64,000 bases of DNA from Bartonella elizabethae F9251 = ATCC 49927 (GTDB lineage Bacteria; Pseudomonadota; Alphaproteobacteria; Rhizobiales; Rhizobiaceae), in the NCBI RefSeq assembly GCF_000518165.1, contig NZ_JADB01000003.1, forward strand, positions 1 through 64,000. The letters run 5' to 3'. Below, in pieces: positions 17,003 to 27,256 of this stretch; within the stretch, counting starts at the first letter, position 1; each line of letters opens with the position of its first letter. Below the pieces are notes generated by a model. That model worked only from the letters and a program-made list of their open reading frames with translations, did not search any database and had not been told where the DNA came from. The position numbers were made by a program, and so were the translations under genes.

Positions 17003-18826
17003 ATGTGTGGAATTATTGGAATTCTTGGAAAGAGGTGTGTTACATCCTCTTTGGTTGAAGGATTAAAGCGTCTTGAATATAGGGGGTATGATTCATCTGG
17101 GGTGGCAACAGTTTATAATGGGCATCTTTATCGTGTACGTGCTGAGGGGAAGCTTGTTCATTTAGAAGAAAAATTAAAAAAAACTCCTCTGGAAGGAAAT
17201 TTAGGGATTGGACATACACGTTGGGCGACACATGGCGTTGCTGTTGAGCGCAATGCGCATCCTCATGTAACTGAAAAGCTTGCGGTTGTGCATAATGGTA
17301 TTATTGAAAACTTTGTAGAATTGCAAAGAGAACTCATCGAGGATGGTTATATCTTTGAGACAGAGACGGATACAGAGGTTATTGCACATTTAATAACGCG
17401 TGCATTAAAAAGTGGTCTTTCTCCGCAAGAAGCTATGCGTAATAGTTGGAAAAGATTGCAGGGGGCTTTTGCACTTGCTCTTATTTTTGAAGGTGAAGAT
17501 AACCTTATGATTGCGGCTCGCTCTGGTCCACCGTTGGCAATTGGTTACGGAAAAGATGAATTTTTTGTGGGGTCAGATGCTATTGCTTTGGCCCCATTCG
17601 TTGATCATATTAGCTACTTGGAAGATGGGGATTGGGCTGTTCTCACACGGGAAGGCGTCACAATTTATGATGGAGACAATCAGCCGGTAAAACGTTCTGT
17701 GACAACCTTACTTGAAGAAGCATTATTGATTTCTAAGGGAAATCATCGTCATTTTATGCACAAGGAAATGTTTGAGCAAGCTGAAGTTATTTCTCATAAT
17801 TTGGCGCATTATCTTGATCTTGGCAATTATACCGTTCGATCTTTTGAGAATTTGATTGATTGGAAAAATATTCATCGTCTCCTTTTTGCGAGTTGTGGAA
17901 CGGCTTATTATTCAACCTTAGTTGCGCGCTATTGGTTTGAGAAATATGCCGCTTTGAGCGTTGATAATGATGTTGCGTCCGAGTTTCGTTATCGTGAACC
18001 CCCTATAACCTCTGATGTATTATCCCTGTTTGTTTCTCAATCTGGTGAAACAGCTGATACATTGGCTTCTTTGCGTTATTGTCGTGAGCGGGGTGTAAAA
18101 ACAGCAACAATTGTGAATGTTGAGCAATCAACAATGGCAAGAGAGGCTGATTTTATTTTTCCAACACTTGCTGGACCGGAAATTGGTGTTGCTTCAACAA
18201 AAGCCTTTACCTGTCAATTGGCAACACTTGCTTCACTCGCACTTAGTGCTGCTAAACAACGAGGTTATCTCACGGTTCAAATGGAACAGCAATTGGTTCA
18301 ACAGTTGGCAGAAGTTCCCCGTATTTTAAATGAAGTCTTAAAATTAGAAGGTAAAATTGAATTTCTTTGTCGTGATTTGGTGAATGCAAAAAGTGTTCTT
18401 TATCTGGGACGTGGAACTTCTTATCCGATTGCTTTGGAGGGAGCTCTTAAATTGAAAGAGCTTTCTTATATTCATGCTGAAGGTTATGCGGCGGGCGAAT
18501 TGAAGCATGGACCAATTGCACTGGTGGATGAGACAATTCCCGTTATTGTTGTGGCTCCTTATGATCGGTGGTTTGAAAAAACTTTGTCTAATATGCAAGA
18601 AGTAGGAGCGCGCAATGGTCGTATTATTTTGATAACCGATAAAAAAGGAGCAGAAGCAGCTTGTCTTAAGACTTTATCAACGATTACTTTGCCCGTTGTT
18701 CCAGAATTTATTACTCCTATTATTTATGCGCTTCCCATTCAGTTAATCGCTTATCATACGGCTGTTTTATTAGGAACAGATGTTGATCAACCGCGTAATT
18801 TAGCAAAATCAGTCACTGTTGAATAA
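17003..18826 (+). CDS. glmS: glutamine-fructose-6-phosphate aminotransferase (isomerizing)
   Basis: GlmS makes glucosamine 6-phosphate from fructose 6-phosphate and glutamine. The start is placed at the ATG at 17003 because the mature enzyme needs Cys as its first residue after Met (MCGIIGILGK); an upstream GTG at 16985 would bury it. The glutaminase half includes GHTRWATHG and the strand around HNGIIEN. Two SIS domains follow (SCGTAYYSTLVARYWFE, SQSGETADTL, GRGTSYPIALEGALKLKE). The C-terminus ends in the family signature DVDQPRNLAKSVTVE. The protein is 607 residues. Confidence 0.97.
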   Translation: MCGIIGILGKRCVTSSLVEGLKRLEYRGYDSSGVATVYNGHLYRVRAEGKLVHLEEKLKKTPLEGNLGIGHTRWATHGVAVERNAHPHVTEKLAVVHNGIIENFVELQRELIEDGYIFETETDTEVIAHLITRALKSGLSPQEAMRNSWKRLQGAFALALIFEGEDNLMIAARSGPPLAIGYGKDEFFVGSDAIALAPFVDHISYLEDGDWAVLTREGVTIYDGDNQPVKRSVTTLLEEALLISKGNHRHFMHKEMFEQAEVISHNLAHYLDLGNYTVRSFENLIDWKNIHRLLFASCGTAYYSTLVARYWFEKYAALSVDNDVASEFRYREPPITSDVLSLFVSQSGETADTLASLRYCRERGVKTATIVNVEQSTMAREADFIFPTLAGPEIGVASTKAFTCQLATLASLALSAAKQRGYLTVQMEQQLVQQLAEVPRILNEVLKLEGKIEFLCRDLVNAKSVLYLGRGTSYPIALEGALKLKELSYIHAEGYAAGELKHGPIALVDETIPVIVVAPYDRWFEKTLSNMQEVGARNGRIILITDKKGAEAACLKTLSTITLPVVPEFITPIIYALPIQLIAYHTAVLLGTDVDQPRNLAKSVTVE

Positions 18827-19227
18827 AAATAAATTGTATATTTCTGAATTTTTGGAGAATAATCAAGTGTAACAAATTGATTTATAATGGTAGTTTGTTT
18901 TCTCATTTTTTCTGTTGAATGAGAATATCAAAGATAGGATTTTTCATTCCAAATCCTTAATGAAAGAATAAAAAATATTCTCTTAAGCGATCAAAAAATG
19001 GATCAGATCTATAAAGATAAGGGGCAAAAGAACGCATTATGCTTCTCCTCTTTTAATGCAAGAGTAATCCAGATTGAGAGAAAAGATGCTGCTGTTGGTT
19101 TGTTTATACTTTCATGAAGCATAGATGGCGTAGGGAGTTTGTTAAATCATTTATGAGTGATCCCAAGAAAGAATAGCTTATTTGCATAGCGGGTGTTTTT
19201 ATTTTTATCAAAGGTTCTTTTCTATCA
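18827..19227. other. intergenic stretch between glmS and recG
   Basis: About 400 bases lie between convergent glmS and recG. An imperfect hairpin with 8-bp arms (TTCTCATT at 18900-18907 against AATGAGAA at 18918-18925) could end glmS transcription. Nothing else is supported. Confidence 0.4.
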
Positions 19228-21336
19228 TTATCCTGCTCGTAAGAGACGTGTAGCGTTGTCGTGTCCGAAAAGATAAAGGAGCAACCGTAAAGCTTGTCCT
19301 TGCTCAGAAGAAAGATGAGGATCGCGTTGTAAAAATAAGCGTGCATCCTTTCTTGCTATTGACAAAAGATCACTGTGAACAGCAAGATTTGCTATATGAA
19401 ATTCAGGGACGCCAGACTGTTTTGTGCCCAAAAGTTCTCCTTCGCCTCGCAAGCGCCAATCTTCTTCGGCAATTTCAAAACCGTCTTCTGTATTACGGAT
19501 AATATTTAGGCGTTTTGCTGCTGTTTTGGTGAGTGGATCTTTATAGAGCAAAATGCAGGAAGATTTTTTATCACCTCGTCCTACACGTCCACGCAATTGG
19601 TGTAATTGTGAAAGACCAAAATGTTCTGCATGTTCGATGATAATAATCGAAGCGTCTGGGATATCCACGCCGACTTCAATGACGGTCGTTGCAACTAAAA
19701 TACGTGTATTTCCGCATTTAAAAGATGCCATAGCAGCTTCTTTTTCTGCTGTAGACATTTTGCCATGAATCATCCCAACGCGAGCTCCAAAGCGTTCATG
19801 AAGAAACGCAAAACGATTTTCAATTGAAGTAAGATCAAGAGCTGTCGATTCCTCCACTAAAGGACAAATCCAATAGAGTTTTTCTCCTTTTTCGAGTGCA
19901 ATTGCAATTCGCTCTATAAGCTCATGCATACGTTTCAAAGAAAGCATTGCTGTTGTAATTGGTTGTCGTCCCATTGGTTTTTCTGTAATTTTGGATACAT
20001 CCATGTCACCAAAAGCTGTTAAGACAAGTGTGCGGGGAATGGGTGTGGCGGTCATAACTAGCATATCCGGTTTATTGCCTTTTTCTGTAAGGGCAATACG
20101 TTGGTGCACACCAAAACGGTGTTGTTCATCGATAATGGTTAAAGCGAGATTGTTATAAGTAACACTGTCTTGTATGAGTGCATGGGTCCCAATGACGATA
20201 GAAACTTGGCCTGATAAAATATCATTCAGAATATTTGTCCGCAATTTTCCTTTTTCTCGTCCTGTTAAAAGCGTTGTTTGTAAGCCTATCTTTTCGGCAA
20301 GAGGAGTGATGGTGGCAAAATGTTGCCGAGCAAGCACTTCTGTGGGGGCCATTAAAGCTGATTGTCCTGAATTTTCAGCAATTTGTGCCATTGCCATTAG
20401 TGCCACGACTGTTTTTCCCGCGCCTACATCGCCTTGGAGCAGTCTTAGCATCGGTTCTGGTGAAGCAAGATCATTGGCGATATCCTCTACCGCTTTTATC
20501 TGTCCCTTTGTGAGCTGAAAGGGGAGAATATTAAGCAATTTTTTCGTATAAGTTTCCGTTGATGGTCGAGGAGTCCCAACAAGAGATTTTGTTTTTAAAC
20601 GAACAAGACCTAGCGCCAATTGACAAGCGAGCAGTTCATCATAGGCAAGACGTTTACGTGCTGTACTTTCTAAGGATAGATCATCGGGGTTAATGGGGGC
20701 ATGGATACGGCGTAAAGCAACAGAAAAGGAAGAAAAATTTTGTTGCTTTTTAATATTTTCATCTATCCATTCTGGGAGGAGAGGAATAAAATCGAGAGCG
20801 TTTTGTATAGCACGTCTTAACGTCTTTGAAGCGAGTCCGGCGGTAGAAGGATAAACAGGTTCGATGAGAGGAATCTGATTTGATTGTTCACTCGGGATAA
20901 TATAGTCGGGATGCGCCATTGAAAGTTGCCCGTTAAACCATTCAACTTTTCCTGATACAATGACTTTTTTCCCCTCAGAGAGTTGTTTTTTGAGCCAAAG
21001 AGGCTGTGCATGAAAAAAAACTAAATTTATTTTTCCTGTTTGATCATGGGCAATAACACGATAGGGAATTTTCTTATGACCACGAGGGGGTGGTTGATGT
21101 TGATCGATGACAATTTCCAGCGTAACAGTCTCTCCTTCTTTTGCGTAAGCAATGCTGGGACGCATCCTGCGGTCTATAACAGAATGAGGCATTAATTGAA
21201 GAAGATCCATAAGGGTTGCTTCACGTTGTGTAGGATTCACATTTAAAAGTTTTGTCAGTAAACCATAGACTTTAGGTGTAATACCAGCAAGGGTTCGAAT
21301 AGAATTAAAAAGAGGAGTAAGAAGACTTGGAGGCAT
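19228..21336 (-). CDS. recG: ATP-dependent DNA helicase RecG
   Basis: RecG remodels stalled replication forks and Holliday junctions. The 702-residue protein has an N-terminal wedge/OB region (for example IPYRVIAHDQTGKINLVFF), then helicase motif I GDVGAGKTVVALMAM, motif II DEQHRFGV, motif III MTATPIPRTLVL, and motif VI HQLRGRVGRG. The TRG region characteristic of RecG follows (RLRGEGELLGTKQSG). It is divergent from dnaE. In related bacteria sdhE and mfd lie beside recG; they are not seen here. Confidence 0.96.
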   Translation of the reverse strand: MPPSLLTPLFNSIRTLAGITPKVYGLLTKLLNVNPTQREATLMDLLQLMPHSVIDRRMRPSIAYAKEGETVTLEIVIDQHQPPPRGHKKIPYRVIAHDQTGKINLVFFHAQPLWLKKQLSEGKKVIVSGKVEWFNGQLSMAHPDYIIPSEQSNQIPLIEPVYPSTAGLASKTLRRAIQNALDFIPLLPEWIDENIKKQQNFSSFSVALRRIHAPINPDDLSLESTARKRLAYDELLACQLALGLVRLKTKSLVGTPRPSTETYTKKLLNILPFQLTKGQIKAVEDIANDLASPEPMLRLLQGDVGAGKTVVALMAMAQIAENSGQSALMAPTEVLARQHFATITPLAEKIGLQTTLLTGREKGKLRTNILNDILSGQVSIVIGTHALIQDSVTYNNLALTIIDEQHRFGVHQRIALTEKGNKPDMLVMTATPIPRTLVLTAFGDMDVSKITEKPMGRQPITTAMLSLKRMHELIERIAIALEKGEKLYWICPLVEESTALDLTSIENRFAFLHERFGARVGMIHGKMSTAEKEAAMASFKCGNTRILVATTVIEVGVDIPDASIIIIEHAEHFGLSQLHQLRGRVGRGDKKSSCILLYKDPLTKTAAKRLNIIRNTEDGFEIAEEDWRLRGEGELLGTKQSGVPEFHIANLAVHSDLLSIARKDARLFLQRDPHLSSEQGQALRLLLYLFGHDNATRLLRAG

Positions 21337-21710
21337 AAGAAAATTTAACCTGCTCTTTTTGTTTTTTCTAGACCTTTAGAAGAGCTTTTTGGGGATAAAT
21401 TCATAAAGAGGAAATTGTTTGATTAACTTATTGAGTTTTAGGAAGAAAAATGAATATTTAAAAAGATATACTAAAAGAATGCTAAAATTAAAGAGCTTAT
21501 ATGAGGTATATTTTGCTTCTTTTTATTTTAGGCGTTTATTTGCTGTGAATAGAAGAATTTTCTTGATAGAACTCTCTTATAAAGATCAATAAAATTGAGA
21601 TATTTTCCTATGTGGAATGATAAATTTATAGTTTTAAGGTTATGCTAGCCTGAAATTTTTGCTCTAAGGGGTTTTGTTTAGCATTTAGTTTGTAGTGGGA
21701 AATTGTTAGA
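21337..21710. other. divergent promoter region between recG and dnaE
   Basis: About 370 AT-rich bases separate the two divergent genes. It must hold both promoters. No repeat, RNA gene or clear operator is visible. Confidence 0.4.
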
Positions 21711-24700
21711 GTGATCAAAGATAAAAATAAACTGCAAGAGGACAAAAATTCTCTTCCTCGCTTTATTCATTTGAGAGTGCATTCAGCTTATTCCTTGCTT
21801 GAAGGGGCTTTAAAAATCCCACAAATTATTCAACAGGCGATTTCAGATCATGCACCAGCGGTTGCTATTACCGATACCAATAATTTATTTGGGGCTTTGG
21901 AATTTTCTCAGTATTGTCTTTCTCATGGGGTTCAACCTATTATTGGTTGTCAGATTACCGTTGATTTTTGTGATAAAAATGATCATTCACGTTTGGTTAA
22001 AGGACGGAATGCTTCTGATTTTTGTTCTGTCGTTCTGTTGGCTGCTAGCAAAACCGGTTATGCTCATTTGGTTCGTCTTGTAAGCCGTGCTTATCTTGAT
22101 AAATGTGATACTGATCCTCCTCATATTAAAGCTGATTGGTTAGCGGCACACAGTGAAGGCATCATTGCTTTAACGGGCGGCAAGGGAGGACCTATTAATC
22201 TTTCCTTGGCAGAAGAAAAAAAAGAACGCGCCCTTGAGCGCTTAATTTATTTGAAAAAAACTTTTGCTGATCGTCTTTATGTGGAATTACAACGGCATGG
22301 CTCTTATGACCGTGGGGTAGAAGCAGATCTTATTGAATTGGCTTATGCGCATGAAGTTCCTCTTGTTGCAACGAATGAAGCTTTTTTTCTGAAGAGAGAG
22401 GGGTATGAAGCGCATGATGCATTAATGGCTGTTTCAGAAGGGCAAATCGTCTCTAATCCTGATCGCAAAAGGGTGACGCCAGATCATTACTTGAAGTCAC
22501 AAGATGAAATGGTTGCATTGTTTTCTGATCTGCCAGAAGCTTTAGAAAATAGTGTTGAAATTGCATTGCGTTGTCATATTGCCACGCCTCTTCGAAAACC
22601 GATATTGCCTCGTTTTATAGAACAATCTACTAATTCAGAAACTACTTTAGAAGCAGAAGATAGTGAATTGTTAAATCAAGCTAAAGCTGGTTTAGAAATG
22701 CGACTTAAAACGATTGGATTGGCTGTAGGGTATACGATCGCAGATTATGAACAGCGGCTTGATTATGAGATCTCCGTTATTACGCGTATGCAATTTTCTG
22801 GATATTTTCTTATCGTTTCAGATTTCATAAAATGGGCGAAAATTCATGATATTCCTGTTGGTCCAGGGCGGGGTTCTGGTGCTGGTTCACTTGTTGCTTA
22901 TGCATTGACGATTACCGATGTTGATCCATTGCGTTTTTCTCTTCTCTTTGAACGTTTTCTCAATCCAGACCGCGTTTCGATGCCAGATTTTGATATTGAC
23001 TTTTGTCAAGAGCGGCGTGAAGAAGTTATTCAATATGTTCAAAAAAAATATGGACGTGATCAAGTTGCTCAAATTATTACCTTTGGTAAGTTACAAGCTC
23101 GTGCGGTTTTGCGTGATGTAGGGCGTGTTTTAGAAGTTCCTTATCGTCAGGTGGATTATCTTACAAAACTAATTCCTGCCACGCCAGGAAGTCAGGTAGA
23201 ATTAGCGGATGCGATTAAGGATGAACCTAAATTTGAAGAAGAAAAGAAAAAAGATCCCGTTGTTGGACGCACATTAGATATAGCACTTCAGTTAGAGGGA
23301 CTTTATCGTCACGCTTCCACTCATGCTGCGGGGATTGTTATTGGAGATCGTCCACTTTGGGAGCTTGTCCCGATGTATCGCGATCCTCGTTCTGATATGC
23401 CTGTTACGCAATTTAATATGAAATATGTTGAACAGGCTGGGCTGGTAAAGTTTGATTTTCTTGGGTTAAAAACGCTTACTGTTTTGAAAATGGCCGTTGA
23501 TTTTGTTGCTAGACAAGGGAACAAAATAGATTTGTCAAATATCCCTCTGAATGATGAAGCAACCTACGCTATGATGGCACGTGGTGAAACGGTTGGCGTG
23601 TTTCAGGTGGAAAGTTCTGGTATGCGCAAGGCGCTGATTGGAATGAAGCCAGACCGTATTGAAGATATTATTGCGCTGGTTGCGCTTTATCGTCCCGGTC
23701 CAATGGAGAATATTCCAACCTATAATGCACGCAAACACGGAGAAGAGGAAATAGCTTCTATTCATCCTAAAATAGATCATCTGATTAAAGAAACACAAGG
23801 TGTTATAGTCTATCAAGAACAGGTAATGCAGATTGCTCAGGTGCTGGCTGGTTATTCGCTTGGAGAAGCTGATTTATTACGTCGTGCTATGGGGAAAAAA
23901 ATTCATGCAGAAATGCAAAAACAGCGTACACGTTTTGTCAATGGAGCCGTTGCTGGTGGTGTTGATAAAGAGCAAGCGGATATTATTTTTGATCTTTTAG
24001 CAAAATTTGCCGATTATGGTTTTAATAAATCACACGCTGCTGCTTATGCAATTGTTTCTTATCAAACAGCTTATATGAAAGCTAATTATCCCGTTGAGTT
24101 TTTAGCTGCTTCAATGACGCATGATATGACAAATACGGATAAGCTCAATGATTTTCGGCGTGAGGCATTAAGGCTGGGTATTGAAGTTATTGCACCTTCT
24201 ATACAAACATCTCATCGTGTTTTTGAGGTTGGTGAGAACTGTATTTATTATTCTCTTGCTGCTATTAAAGGGGTGGGAGAAACAGTTGTCGATCATATCG
24301 TTGCTTGCCGTGGGAATAAGATTTTTAAGAATCTGGAAGATTTTTGTGCACGTGTTGATCCTCGTATTGTTAATAAGCGTGCGATGGAAAGTTTAGTTTA
24401 TGCTGGTGCTTTTGATTGTTTTAATATTGCGCGTGAAGTTTTATTAGCCAATCTTGGAACGCTTCATGCACGGGCACAGCGTATTCTCGATGACAATTCT
24501 AGTGGGCAGTTTGATATATTTGGAATGGAAGGCGGATTAAAAGAACCATTAATTTTATCCCAAACGACTCCTTGGTTACTGGCTGAGAAACTTTATCGAG
24601 AATTTCAAGCAATAGGCTTTTACTTTTCGGCTCATCCATTGGATGAGTATCAAGCTATTCTCGCCAAAAAACGTGTTCAGACTTGGAGTCATTTTGCCAA

Positions 24701-25199
24701 TGCCGTTAAAGGGGGAGCAACAGCTGCACGGCTTGCTGGAACCGTTGTAGCAAAGAATCTACGCAAAACAAAATCTGGTAAAAAAATGGGAATTATTCAT
24801 TTTTCTGATACAAGCGGACAATATGAGGCCGTTCTCTTTTCTGAAGCACTTTCGGATTATGAGGAGATGCTAGAACCTGGAAAATCTTTTATTATTACGG
24901 TAAGTGCAGAAAATCGCTCTGAAGGGGTTAGTTTGCGAATTGAGACAATTCAGTCTTTGGAAAAGGAAGCATTACAGCAGCATAAAATGATGCGTCTTTT
25001 TATAAAAACAGTTGAGATGCTTCCACAAATTGAACAAAATTTAAATCTTGGGGGAAATGGAGAGGTCGGACTTATTTTAATTCAAGAAAATGGATTGCGA
25101 GAAGTCGAAATCGCACTTCCAAAGCGATATAAGGTCAATTCACATGTCGCAAATGCTATGAAATTAATTCAGGGTGTTGTCGATGTAGAATTAAGTTAA
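21711..25199 (+). CDS. dnaE: DNA polymerase III alpha subunit
   Basis: This is the replicative polymerase, 1162 residues, normal for DnaE1. The PHP domain is at the N-terminus (FIHLRVHSAYSLLEGALKI, then AITDTNNLFGALEF). The palm carries the catalytic acidic residues in MPDFDIDFCQERREEVI, preceded by VGPGRGSGAGSLVAYAL. Helix-hairpin-helix and OB regions follow (ALRLGIEVIAPSIQTS, then AGTVVAKNLRKTKSGKKMG). The GTG at 21711 is the first available start. Confidence 0.97.
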   Translation: MIKDKNKLQEDKNSLPRFIHLRVHSAYSLLEGALKIPQIIQQAISDHAPAVAITDTNNLFGALEFSQYCLSHGVQPIIGCQITVDFCDKNDHSRLVKGRNASDFCSVVLLAASKTGYAHLVRLVSRAYLDKCDTDPPHIKADWLAAHSEGIIALTGGKGGPINLSLAEEKKERALERLIYLKKTFADRLYVELQRHGSYDRGVEADLIELAYAHEVPLVATNEAFFLKREGYEAHDALMAVSEGQIVSNPDRKRVTPDHYLKSQDEMVALFSDLPEALENSVEIALRCHIATPLRKPILPRFIEQSTNSETTLEAEDSELLNQAKAGLEMRLKTIGLAVGYTIADYEQRLDYEISVITRMQFSGYFLIVSDFIKWAKIHDIPVGPGRGSGAGSLVAYALTITDVDPLRFSLLFERFLNPDRVSMPDFDIDFCQERREEVIQYVQKKYGRDQVAQIITFGKLQARAVLRDVGRVLEVPYRQVDYLTKLIPATPGSQVELADAIKDEPKFEEEKKKDPVVGRTLDIALQLEGLYRHASTHAAGIVIGDRPLWELVPMYRDPRSDMPVTQFNMKYVEQAGLVKFDFLGLKTLTVLKMAVDFVARQGNKIDLSNIPLNDEATYAMMARGETVGVFQVESSGMRKALIGMKPDRIEDIIALVALYRPGPMENIPTYNARKHGEEEIASIHPKIDHLIKETQGVIVYQEQVMQIAQVLAGYSLGEADLLRRAMGKKIHAEMQKQRTRFVNGAVAGGVDKEQADIIFDLLAKFADYGFNKSHAAAYAIVSYQTAYMKANYPVEFLAASMTHDMTNTDKLNDFRREALRLGIEVIAPSIQTSHRVFEVGENCIYYSLAAIKGVGETVVDHIVACRGNKIFKNLEDFCARVDPRIVNKRAMESLVYAGAFDCFNIAREVLLANLGTLHARAQRILDDNSSGQFDIFGMEGGLKEPLILSQTTPWLLAEKLYREFQAIGFYFSAHPLDEYQAILAKKRVQTWSHFANAVKGGATAARLAGTVVAKNLRKTKSGKKMGIIHFSDTSGQYEAVLFSEALSDYEEMLEPGKSFIITVSAENRSEGVSLRIETIQSLEKEALQQHKMMRLFIKTVEMLPQIEQNLNLGGNGEVGLILIQENGLREVEIALPKRYKVNSHVANAMKLIQGVVDVELS

Positions 25200-25388
25200 A
25201 ACAAGAGTAAAGAGAGGGGGATATTCGAGGGGATTTTTGCTTTTGGAAAAGTTGGAAGTTGAGTTTTGAAAAACAGATAAGTGATTTCGAAAGAGCTTGC
25301 TTTTATTTGAGTAAATACTGGTGGATTTTTAATGTCATAAAGTCAAAAAATCTATTTTCTTGCTAATATTCAAAGTACGGCAAGAACT

Positions 25389-26636
25389 TTATAAGTTTTG
25401 ATCATTATTTTTTATGGAATTCATAACATCATACCTATAAAGCCAGTGGAGGTTTGACATAATGCTCTCAGATGTACGAATTTTCATTATAAGATTACGG
25501 GCTATTGCTATGGGGCCGGTTGCATGATAAGCTAATCTGTTGAAATCTCCGCGTTTTTTTACTTTTTCAAGACGGGGAATGCGTGTTGTTTCGTAAAGCG
25601 AAAGTGCTTTCGTTAATGAAAGATCTTTCAATGAAAGTGCTTCTGCTAATGTAGCAGCATCTTCGATTGCCATAGCAGCACCTTGCGCTGCAAAAGGTAA
25701 AGCTGCATGCGCACAATCGCCAACAAATACTTGTCTCTCTAAGCCTAGAAAACGATTTTGTTTCATGTGAAAGAGAGGCCAATATCTCCATTCATCAATA
25801 TGATCAAAGATTTGTAAGATTTTTGAATTCCAATCCTTAAAAAGAGATTTAAGTTTTTCTTTATCTCCTTTATGTGCCCATCCTTCTTTTGAATTTTCTC
25901 CATGCGTAATAGCGACAAAGTTAAAAATTTTTTCTGACGACTGAAGGGGATAGACAACAAGATGATTGTTTGGTCCCATCCATGCTGTGATTGTCTTCAT
26001 ATTTTGTAACGAAGAACGAAAGCTTTGAGGAAGATTATCACATGCTGTTGTTGCACGCCAAGCAATAAAGCCACTAAAACTTGCTTTTTCATGAAAAGGA
26101 GCTTGTTGCCGTAATGTTGACCAAACGCCATCACATCCGACTAGGAGGGGCGTTGAATAAAGCTGTTTTGTTGCTGTATCTGTTTTTGTTGTCGTTATTT
26201 TAATGTTGGTTGCAGAGTGGGTAGAAGATATGATTGTTTCGCCTGCTTTGTATTTAATCAGGGGATTTTCAATCACTGCATTATATAAAATTTTTTGTAA
26301 AGCCGCACGATGAATGGTCATATAAGGGGCTTTCCAATATTTTTCTGTTAGATTGATAAGATGAGCATGTAGACGTGTTTTTAAAGATATTCCATCTTTT
26401 AACTCAAGAAAATCTGGGATTATTGCGACTTCAGTGAGTTTGTTAAGAAGTTTCCAGTGAGCAAGAATAGATGTTGCATTTGGAGTGAGCTGAATACCAG
26501 CACCTATCGTTTCAAGTTGCTTACATTTTTCGATAATGGTGCTTGCAATTCCTTTATGAGCGAGCGCTAAAGCGGTGCTTAAACCCGCAATTCCGCCTCC
26601 AACGATGATGGGTGATTGCTCCACAAATGATTTCAT
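25389..26636 (-). CDS. FAD-dependent monooxygenase (UbiH / salicylate hydroxylase-like)
   Basis: This 415-residue single-component flavin hydroxylase has the N-terminal FAD motif IIVGGGIAGLSTALALAHKG, a central DG motif (LLVGCDGVWSTLRQ), and the GD motif near the C-terminus (VFVGDCAHAALPFAAQGAAM). The family hydroxylates aromatic rings with NAD(P)H and oxygen. The substrate cannot be told from the sequence; both aromatic degradation and ubiquinone-type hydroxylation are possible. The zinc-finger gene lies 46 bases upstream in the same direction and may share the transcript. Confidence 0.8.
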   Translation of the reverse strand: MKSFVEQSPIIVGGGIAGLSTALALAHKGIASTIIEKCKQLETIGAGIQLTPNATSILAHWKLLNKLTEVAIIPDFLELKDGISLKTRLHAHLINLTEKYWKAPYMTIHRAALQKILYNAVIENPLIKYKAGETIISSTHSATNIKITTTKTDTATKQLYSTPLLVGCDGVWSTLRQQAPFHEKASFSGFIAWRATTACDNLPQSFRSSLQNMKTITAWMGPNNHLVVYPLQSSEKIFNFVAITHGENSKEGWAHKGDKEKLKSLFKDWNSKILQIFDHIDEWRYWPLFHMKQNRFLGLERQVFVGDCAHAALPFAAQGAAMAIEDAATLAEALSLKDLSLTKALSLYETTRIPRLEKVKKRGDFNRLAYHATGPIAIARNLIMKIRTSESIMSNLHWLYRYDVMNSIKNNDQNL

Positions 26637-26682
26637 ATTAAATAAGCAAAACTAAAAGAGTGGTAGAAAGCTCGATAACGCA

Positions 26683-26931
26683 TTATACTGGCTCTTTTGG
26701 ATGATATAAACATCCTGTTGGGTTTGTTTGATCGTAGGAGAGTGAGGGAACATAACGATAAAGGGTTGAGCAATAAGGGCAGATTTTCTCATCAGCTGCT
26801 CCCATATCGATAAAGATATGAGGATGATCGAAGGGTTGTGTTGCGCCTACGCACATAAATTCTTTCACACCAATTTCGATTGTTTTATATCCAAGGTCAT
26901 TTTGGAAATGAGGAATGTTATGATCAGCCAT
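26683..26931 (-). CDS. CHCC zinc-finger protein, NDUFS6-like
   Basis: This 82-residue protein has the Cys-His-Cys-Cys arrangement of the NDUFS6 zinc-finger family: Cys27 (KEFMCVGA), His37 (FDHPHIFIDMG), and Cys51 and Cys54 (KICPYCSTLY). In mitochondria and in alphaproteobacteria such as Paracoccus this subunit binds zinc and helps assemble the peripheral arm of complex I. The bacterial gene is usually away from the nuo operon, as here. A second mitochondrial-type complex I subunit gene lies at 56.9 kb. Confidence 0.82.
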   Translation of the reverse strand: MADHNIPHFQNDLGYKTIEIGVKEFMCVGATQPFDHPHIFIDMGAADEKICPYCSTLYRYVPSLSYDQTNPTGCLYHPKEPV

Positions 26932-27256
26932 GGTGTATAAACTCCAGAATAAATTGTCTCATCCACTATGATGAGGCTCTTCCATTTTACAAGCACGAGT
27001 TTGTAATAATGCTTATAATAATGCAAGATGCTTTTTAAGACAAAATGCTCTTCTATTATGCTATATAGAATGATCGGCATGTGTTTAGCACTTTGCATAT
27101 AGAACTTTTTTCTAAGTATTTTTAAATATTAAATGGAAACATAATAATAAAAATGAGACATTGATGTATTATGAGGAGGATAACATATTATAGAATGTTA
27201 TGTGAGGTATTTCGTCAAGGATTTTAGAAAGTATAAAAGAAGATTAATGAGCATAT